Below, in pieces: positions 58,101 to 64,000 of a stretch of DNA of 64,000 nt. The notes below the pieces were generated by a model. The model ran no database searches. It was not told the origin of the DNA and saw only the letters and a list, made by a program, of their open reading frames with translations. Origin of the DNA: Ascaris suum (Eukaryota > Nematoda > Chromadorea > Rhabditida > Ascarididae); NCBI GenBank assembly GCA_013433145.1, contig CM024175.1, positions 11,974,914-12,038,913 on the forward strand. Reading direction: 5' to 3'. The position numbers and the translations under genes are program-made. Within the stretch, counting starts at the first letter, position 1; every line of letters begins with the position of its first letter.

Positions 58101-60955
58101 CGCACGACTTGAAGCTGATCAGCGACCTATGAAATTATGCTTTATAACGAGCTGTATCTTTCTTTTACGACAGGCAACCACCAACATCACAGCACAGTAC
58201 AAAAATACTTTTTAAAAACGACACTGCTGCTTCCTCACAAGACCTGCCATTTGCATTTGACCCTCACTCACCGAACATCCCATCAAAACAGTCGATCCTA
58301 ATAAACGACTAGCACAATTGTCCACATTCCCCATTCATCACCTTACTCCCTAATCGGTCTGCGTTTTGTAACAAAAAGAAACAAGTGATAAAACGTAAAT
58401 AAGTACCTCTTGAAGGCCACCACGGAGCTTCGCGCTCACAGGTCCTGGCTGCTTCATCAACATTTTAATATCATAACTACGCGGGAAGAGAGTCTTGTGA
58501 AACTGAAAGAATTGCGACTCCTCTTTTGGTAGCTCCTGTAGCATTATCGAGCGCATCAGATAACCAAAGTCATAGCCACTATGAAATGTTAGCCAAGTCA
58601 CATGTTCATCCACTATCAGGCCAGACGTCGTCAGGAGCTCACCGAAGTCGGCCATACGGATGCCTTCAACCTAAAATATTTCCCACCTCACATAAACATT
58701 TTAAATACCCATCAACCCACTTACTTATTTCCCTCTATGACGTAGCCGATAAAAAATAACACTGGAGATGCAATGCTGCATCGAGCAACAAGACCACGAA
58801 TGCGAAAACAAGAAAATGGAGCATGAATAAAACAGGTGAAGACAAAAGAAAATGATCAGTGATGTCGGAGAAAACTCGCGTTTAATTAAGGATCGCAAAG
58901 ATGAACAACAGAGGACCTCTTTCATACCTCTTTAATTTGCCGCATTTCAACCGAACTCAAAATTGGAATAAGCAATGAAATGAGCAAATGAAATTTTGAG
59001 AATCATTTCAAACAACGGTATAGAAATCGTAGTCGACGAATGAGAAGCCATTAACGAAGAAGTATCTGCACATTTGAAACGGCACTCTCATAAACTACCA
59101 AACAATAATACGCGCTGAAGCGTTCTTTTCTTAATTTATAAACTTTCAACAACTTAGACGCGATGCAAATTCGAAAATTCATAGACTTTCAACAACTCAA
59201 AGCTCAGATCCAACATATATATTCAAACTCATTCCAAAGAACTCTTATTTATAAAAAAGTGCATTAAGTCAAGCTCATGTCCTTGCGTATGCACCTTCAA
59301 TTCAGCAATCGTTGAAGACTGGGTTATGAAATTTGTTCGTATGTATAGAATTTAGCTAAATGCTCGTCTTAGGAGACACAACGCATTTGTGGAACGACAC
59401 TTAAATGCATCGGTACTTTCTTGTGAATGAAAAAAATCAGGTGGTGAGTGGACCAAAATGAAGAAATATAATACCAAATGCCGGCTGAAGTCTATACCCG
59501 CAGAGCGAAGCAGCTCAACGCTTTCTTGCGAGTACATGTCGTCGTTGAGCGAAAATTGGAAATTAAACTGCCAGACGTCACCCGATGGCGGCAAACTACC
59601 ATCCTTATCGGTGAGCGTAAATCCCACTTGAATAAGCTTGAGCATATTCACGTTGCACGACACCTTCAAACATAACGTTGCTCCATAAATGCAAAAAAAA
59701 CTATTATTCACCAGATATAGAACAGAATAAAAACTGAGATAACAACGTTGAATAGCAAACTTGAAAAACTAGATGGATGATCGAAAGAAACGGCTATCTT
59801 GAAATCAAATTTATAGGCACAATAGAAATGAGGCTTCCTTATATAGTAGCTGGGCATTAAGTGAACCAACTTGATATCTACGGCAGCTTGAAGCCTTAAA
59901 TGAAGCAATGGATTTGACTTGATTCAAGCCGAAACCCGGCAGATGGTGATATCAAATACTTTTTGCCTACTTTCTACATTTGCACTTACAAATTTACGAG
60001 GGCGCCTTATCGATGCCTACGTATGTGTGTACTCGTTCTTTCGTTTCAAGTCAGCTCACCAACAACTGAATTCTGAGTTAATAGACGTGCTTGGTATAAT
60101 CCAAGTCAGATTTCAAGTGTTTAACGCCACCGCTCATTGTCATCTGTCGAACATCGCATGACTGTTTCGTATGTAACGCCCGTTTTTTTCTTAAGAATTT
60201 TTAAAACAGTTGTGAGCAAATTTAGCCACCTGAGTGGCTGAACAGCCCAAAGCGTAGCAAACTCTCTTGCACGTCTCTCCGTTTTCGGATTATCACATTT
60301 TGCCTTGGCGAACTCAGATTCTAGTATGAAATCGCGTTCATCTCGCCATATTAGAAAAGATGAGCATCTTCCCCCCCCCCCCCCCCTCCCCTTCCCCTCA
60401 GCATAGACGCAACGCACTACATAGCCCATACATTCAAGAACTCTTGCATTCAATGATCACGACAAATGTTCGACTATATCTACATAACACTATATTAGCA
60501 CAAGCCTCCTCCACGCATAAACTGAGCGGCAAACTTTAACATCAAGTAGCCGCATCCATATATTGCTGTATCGGCACTGAACTTTCCTCTCCCTCTCCCT
60601 CTCCCCATTTCGCCCAAAGCAGAAGCACTACGGCACTCATTAAACTCGAAAAGCTGAGCAATAAATATTCAGGACAAAAGACAAAGCAATAAGTAGTCAT
60701 GTGCATCGCTGCACCAACATTAGATGCCATCCACGCATCAACGCCACATTATTCAGCATCCTGCATTTACAATAAAATGTTCGGAGAAGCAACCTTTTTA
60801 CATTTAATTGCTGATAAAGAAAAAAACACCTGCTGGTAATTGAAATCCTCTTTGCTCTTAAACTGTCCTAAAGGCGTCGCCACCACACCAGGAAATTCCG
60901 TATCCATTGCCACGAAAGGGTATTCCCTGATGACCTCACGAATACGTGCAAACTC
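55141..60955 (-). CDS. ccf-1: CCR4-NOT deadenylase CAF1/CNOT7 (CCF-1), exons 2-6
   Basis: Exons at 60830-60955, 59475-59663, 58407-58670, 58004-58126 and 55141-55266 are all phase 0 with GT-AG sites and give 275 codons plus TGA. The protein is a DEDD-family 3'-5' exoribonuclease that shortens poly(A) tails as a CCR4-NOT subunit. All four catalytic acidic residues are present: D and E in AMDTEFPGVV, D in FHSGYDFGYL and D in HQAGSDSLLT. With the 18-codon first exon at 63311 added, the last is residue 230, as in human CNOT7. The body follows the family closely (GDVWQFNFQFS, PKEESQFFQFHKTLFP, AKLRGGLQEVADQL). The C-terminal tail, rich in Ser, Thr and Pro, is lineage-specific. The first coding exon is missing on this strand and lies inverted 2.4 kb away. 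No internal stop or frameshift is present. Confidence 0.93.
56120..56188 (-). other. tRNA-derived fragment (A- and B-box-like)
   Basis: On the minus strand GACCGAGTGGTGAGGCGC resembles a tRNA A box/D arm, and CAGTTCGACCC resembles the B box/T loop about 27 nt on. The spacing is shorter than in an intact tRNA and no acceptor stem pairs. It looks like a tRNA-derived SINE head or dead tRNA gene. It lies in the last intron of ccf-1. Confidence 0.35.
57454..57756 (-). CDS. Unrecognised 100-codon open frame inside the ccf-1 intron
   Basis: This is an uninterrupted minus-strand frame from ATG to TAA in the last ccf-1 intron (55267-58003). It contains SNLNTAGTIFCRFHRKCQNR and VIVPKVVPYGMMNFDLITKA. 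The composition is plausible for a protein but no domain is recognised. A strong internal donor-like GTAAGTATG occurs near codon 28. It could be an alternative exon, a transposon scrap or chance. Confidence 0.2.
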   Translation of the reverse strand: MELSNLNTAGTIFCRFHRKCQNRKFTVSMPDRPNHRVTLLTLSRRQKITFFWIEFSSVIVPKVVPYGMMNFDLITKAVLVLKSVRNSQVEQLDMFAQFVW

Positions 60956-61422
60956 CTGTAAAGTAAAGAACTTGGTTCCTTCTCCAAAAATAAGAGGGAT
61001 GAACTCCCTCTAACCTTGGTTTCAACGAGTGATCAATGATAACACATAATCTATGGTGATCAAATGAACCTGTGATCTCAATGATCACACTTGATCGATC
61101 CTAAAGTGACATCTCCCCCATGTGAATTATAACCTCTCAATGCCTTAGGGGCCGTAGCTGAAGATATAAATAGGCTGCGCTTGTCGCGAAAGCAAAGGAA
61201 GAAGCTATTCAGCTGAACAAGCTGACCTGCAGCGAACGATGGAAGGACAAGCGTTCGACGAAAGGGCATGTAATCCAAAGCTACCGATGAATGGACGGGT
61301 GTATGACTGCAACCGATGAATGGTGAAAGAAATGGACGTCGAGTGAACAGGTGTCCAAATGTGAAATCTTCCATTTTATATCCCTATTGAACAAGCGTCC
61401 AAAATGTGAAAAGCTTGTACCC

Positions 61423-61461
61423 GTATCTCTATACCGTCAGGTATAGACGATATAGAGATAC
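61423..61461. repeat. Perfect 11-bp inverted repeat
   Basis: GTATCTCTATA at 61423-61433 pairs exactly with TATAGAGATAC at 61451-61461, with a 17-nt loop. It lies between the inverted ccf-1 exon 1 and exon 2. Confidence 0.8.
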
Positions 61462-61573
61462 AGGTGCTTCACCTCCCCACACAAACGTATGCTTGATAAC
61501 TGTCTTCATTCATTCACGTACTTTCTTCGGCCGCTCCGCTTGTACCCATCATGCTCCGCAAGCACTCTTCTTC

Positions 61574-61831
61574 ATGGCGAAGAGCGGTCTTGCCTACCAA
61601 TCAGTGTTACTAGTCGTCGCGTTACTTTTCTTGCCCATAGTAAACGAGCTTCACTATTCTGGTGAACTCCTTCACACATCAGAATCGGTCGCACTTGGTC
61701 TACAGCAAAAGACTTTTGCAATACCTCACCGAATCCATCATAAGCATAAAGCTCCCTATGCACATGGACATGACGTAGCTCTTAAACTAATACTACTGAT
61801 TTGCTGCTCGTTTCTGAATGTCGAAAAATAG
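61574..61831 (+). CDS. Possible small secreted protein, 85 aa
   Basis: The reading starts at the ATG giving MAKSGLAYQSVLLVVALLFL, which has the layout of a signal peptide (short basic start, hydrophobic core). It continues PIVNELHYSGELLHTSES and a His/Lys-rich stretch (PHRIHHKHKAPYAHGHDV) to TAG. The frame is open further upstream (to 61406), so this start is a choice based on the signal-like segment. No family is recognised. The opposite strand is also open here (61572-61763), which weakens the case. It sits between ccf-1 exon 2 and the inverted exon 1. Confidence 0.25.
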   Translation: MAKSGLAYQSVLLVVALLFLPIVNELHYSGELLHTSESVALGLQQKTFAIPHRIHHKHKAPYAHGHDVALKLILLICCSFLNVEK

Positions 61832-62813
61832 TTATTGAAGGCTCATCTGTCCCTCCGCCCGCACATTTCGATCTCCCAATCAGGTGAGCTGATTTGACCG
61901 AAAATTTATCACGGACGCCTGTGTCCACTGTCAGTTTACGACCGTCTTATTGCTCCTTTTTCCCAAGTATTAGCGAGAAAAGTTTTTAGGATATTTCTTT
62001 ACTCAAAAAACCGAATCGAGGAACTTAAAAAGACTCCGTTGCCGGATTCAAGTGAATTTATGGCATGAAAGTCCACTCTCACTTGTGGCGGTCGCCTTCT
62101 ATAAATGCACTCCGTGGTCGCTGAATCCATGATAATGGTGCCCGACTTACCATTCGAAAAATTACAACAACCTTACAGGAATTTTCTAAGTTTACAACTT
62201 CTGTTGTGATGAAGCAGTGCTAACATGCCCATACCTGCCGAATTAACTGTAGCATTAATTAACAGTAAAGCTTTTACTTCAACAAGCTCTAAACAAGTTT
62301 ACGCACTGAAAAGCTCTAACAAGATAAACAGTCGTTATCTTCCGCCGCTCAGAGACTGCACAATGGCACTGAAATAAGCAGCAGCTAGTTCCCACTCCTT
62401 CTCTAGTCCGCTATTCATTGTCAACAAGTAATCCTCACTACCTGTTCCCCAGCTTCGTTCACGACCACCTCTCCTTTTACATAAAAGCAAACAATTCAAA
62501 TAAAAAATTAGCAAAATCATGAAAACACGATAAAGCCCGGCTATCTTCGTGTGTTGGCCAGGTCCATCAAGCGCCATACTGCGATCACGATGTCTGAATG
62601 GCTAAAGCAACCACATAAATCCTAAAATCGCTCAGACCGTTCTTAAAGCTTCACCAGTGGGATTTCTGAGCACTACGATGCAAAAAGCAATCTCATTAAT
62701 AAACTTTTAATTTTGCATCACGGGGGCGACGCTTTATTGTTTGAGTTATCGAGTCGCCGGTAAGTTCCCCGAGTAGCATCTTCAAGCATCACAATAACCG
62801 ACAGGCTCCTTCC

Positions 62814-62885
62814 AGCTACACACCCGCGGTGTGTAGCTATGACTGAGCAATAAATCAGAACGGCAGGGTTGCAGCACTGCCGTTC
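62814..62885. repeat. Two adjacent GC-rich hairpins
   Basis: AGCTACACACC (62814-62824) pairs perfectly with GGTGTGTAGCT (62828-62838) around a 3-nt loop. Twenty bases on, GAACGGCAG (62858-62866) pairs with CTGCCGTTC (62877-62885) around a 10-nt loop. The first hairpin begins at the last base of the left 78-bp repeat copy. Such paired foldbacks can come from a mobile-element end or a structured RNA. Confidence 0.85.
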
Positions 62886-63310
62886 GCGTTGCATACTTCG
62901 CAGTGCAAAGCTGCATTAATTCTTGGCTTTCCGAAAAAAAAACTTGTGGCAGTGGTAGCATTGGCCGGTTGTAAGGAAAATATTCACCATTAAATAACGA
63001 AATTTATAAAGCTTTGTTGTCCGGTTTTGCATATTTTGTGTCGGGTCGCTGAAATTTTCTGTTTAATTCCTCAGTGGAACTTTCTTTACGAGTAGCGATG
63101 TTTGTTTGCCCCACTTCCGCTGCCAAATCGTAGTGCATCTCTGAAGCGAAGAAGATTGCGAATTGCTTGGTTTGTGCAATTATTTTATCGTCTTTTAAAA
63201 TTCGTTCTTGTGTTTGAGGTTGGCTACGCAATAAATTACTACAGGCTTCTGCATCTATTTCGCCGGTGCATTGTTACGGTGTGGTCTCTATAGTAGCGTC
63301 AGCGAACAGC

Positions 63311-63364
63311 ATGATCACTGCAGAAGTGAAAATCCGGGATGTTTGGGCGAACAATTTGGAAGAG
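63311..63364 (+). CDS. ccf-1: ccf-1 first coding exon, inverted relative to exons 2-6
   Basis: The plus strand reads MITAEVKIRDVWANNLEE and then GAG|GTATGC, a good phase-0 donor. Exon 2 on the minus strand begins, after its acceptor, with EFARIREV. The family sequence across this junction is NLEEEFARIR or similar, so the two parts fit exactly in phase and content. The VKIRDVW.NNLEEEF segment is the conserved N-terminus of CAF1 proteins. On this strand no further ccf-1 exon follows before 64000. Either the region was inverted or misjoined in assembly, or a second copy continues beyond the window. In-frame upstream codons are open, so an earlier start is possible. Confidence 0.85.
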
Positions 63365-64000
63365 GTATGCTATTCTCGTTTTCTCTTTTATTCTGTTACT
63401 TCGTTTTCTTCTAAGAAGAGCCCAGTTTACTCAGTTGTGTCTGTTTATATTGTTTTATTGTTCTTTTGTTTGTATTCGTTATTAAAGTAAGAAAAATGTC
63501 TTTGTTTGAGTTATCGTGTCGCCGGTAAGTTCCCCGAGTAGCATCTTCAAGCATCACAATATCCGACAGGCTCCTTCCAAATGATAATGACCCTGTCCGT
63601 CTATTTCAATTGTTACAGCATTCTCATCTATAATTTAATAACCTCTTACCGGCACTGCTTTTGCGCCATCGATCTCACCGATGACATTTGAAATTTAAAG
63701 CTCTTTAAAAATACGCCTTTCTGGGACCTCTGCTTATAAGCTTTCACTATAGACGTTTAGTGACGGTAGTCTGCATTATAATACCTGGTGACACGACATC
63801 CTGGATTTGCTGGTCATTACAGCCATTTCGGCATGCATTCTAAGTACAACATTTCTCACCAAACCAGCTGCTGCCCCATCCTATACTTTGGTATTATTAA
63901 GCTTTTAGCGCATAGCTGACCAGACCTTTCGTTTTTCTTTGAATAGATGAAGTGGTCAGGAGAATGAATCCCTCTGAATAACGACCACGGAGTTAAGTAA

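Larger units (their letters stand above)
62737..63579. repeat. 78-bp direct repeat pair bracketing ccf-1 exon 1
   Basis: Positions 62737-62814 and 63502-63579 are 78-bp copies differing at only two A/T positions. Each begins TTGTTTGAGTTATCG and ends GACAGGCTCCTTCCA, and each contains TCGCCG|GTAAGT, a perfect splice-donor-like sequence. About 690 bp separate them, and the ccf-1 first exon lies in between. Flanks outside the 78 bp do not match. Confidence 0.9.

Overview
The window is eukaryotic and most likely from a parasitic or free-living nematode with a large, intron-rich genome. A strongylid-type worm fits best, but this is inference. The support is: AT-rich DNA with few long open frames, short exons (about 50-270 nt) with GT-AG introns of 0.3-3 kb, and two conserved genes (rpl-12 and ccf-1) whose proteins read like the C. 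elegans orthologues. A run of exactly 100 N at 24191-24290 marks a scaffold gap, so order and orientation across it are not guaranteed.

Layout. 1-5.7 kb: no gene recognised, only short repeats and a strong hairpin. 5.7-16.4 kb, minus strand: about ten scattered exons encoding long alpha-helical coiled coil, best read as a rootletin-like protein. Some exons are intact and others carry frameshifts or stops, and its longest intron is filled with a CTAATAATAAAA-type satellite. One well-spliced coiled-coil exon at 10.54 kb lies on the opposite strand. 16.4-31.4 kb: mostly non-coding, with (AT)n and (AATAAG)n microsatellites, the N gap and a few weak candidate exons (27.1-27.4 kb and 30.7 kb, minus). 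31.5-32.5 kb, minus: remains of a non-LTR retrotransposon. 33.5-42 kb: unrecognised sequence with fragments that look like decayed coding DNA.

42.2-51.5 kb, minus: a complete five-exon rpl-12 gene (ribosomal protein uL11, 165 aa) stretched over 9.3 kb by large introns. 55.1-61 kb, minus: five of the six coding exons of the CAF1/CNOT7 deadenylase gene ccf-1, all open and in phase. The missing 18-codon first exon is found at 63.31 kb on the plus strand. It is in the right phase and has a good donor, but it points away from the rest of the gene. That is the most striking structural anomaly here. A 78-bp direct repeat brackets this exon.

The two intact genes act at opposite ends of mRNA use: uL11 forms the ribosomal P-stalk base, and CCF-1 shortens poly(A) tails in the CCR4-NOT complex. 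They are 3.6 kb apart on the same strand, too far for a classical nematode operon. Oligo-C tracts of 10-19 nt recur through the 41-61 kb half. They are almost always in the orientation that gives G-runs in the pre-mRNAs of these two genes, and they are nearly absent elsewhere.
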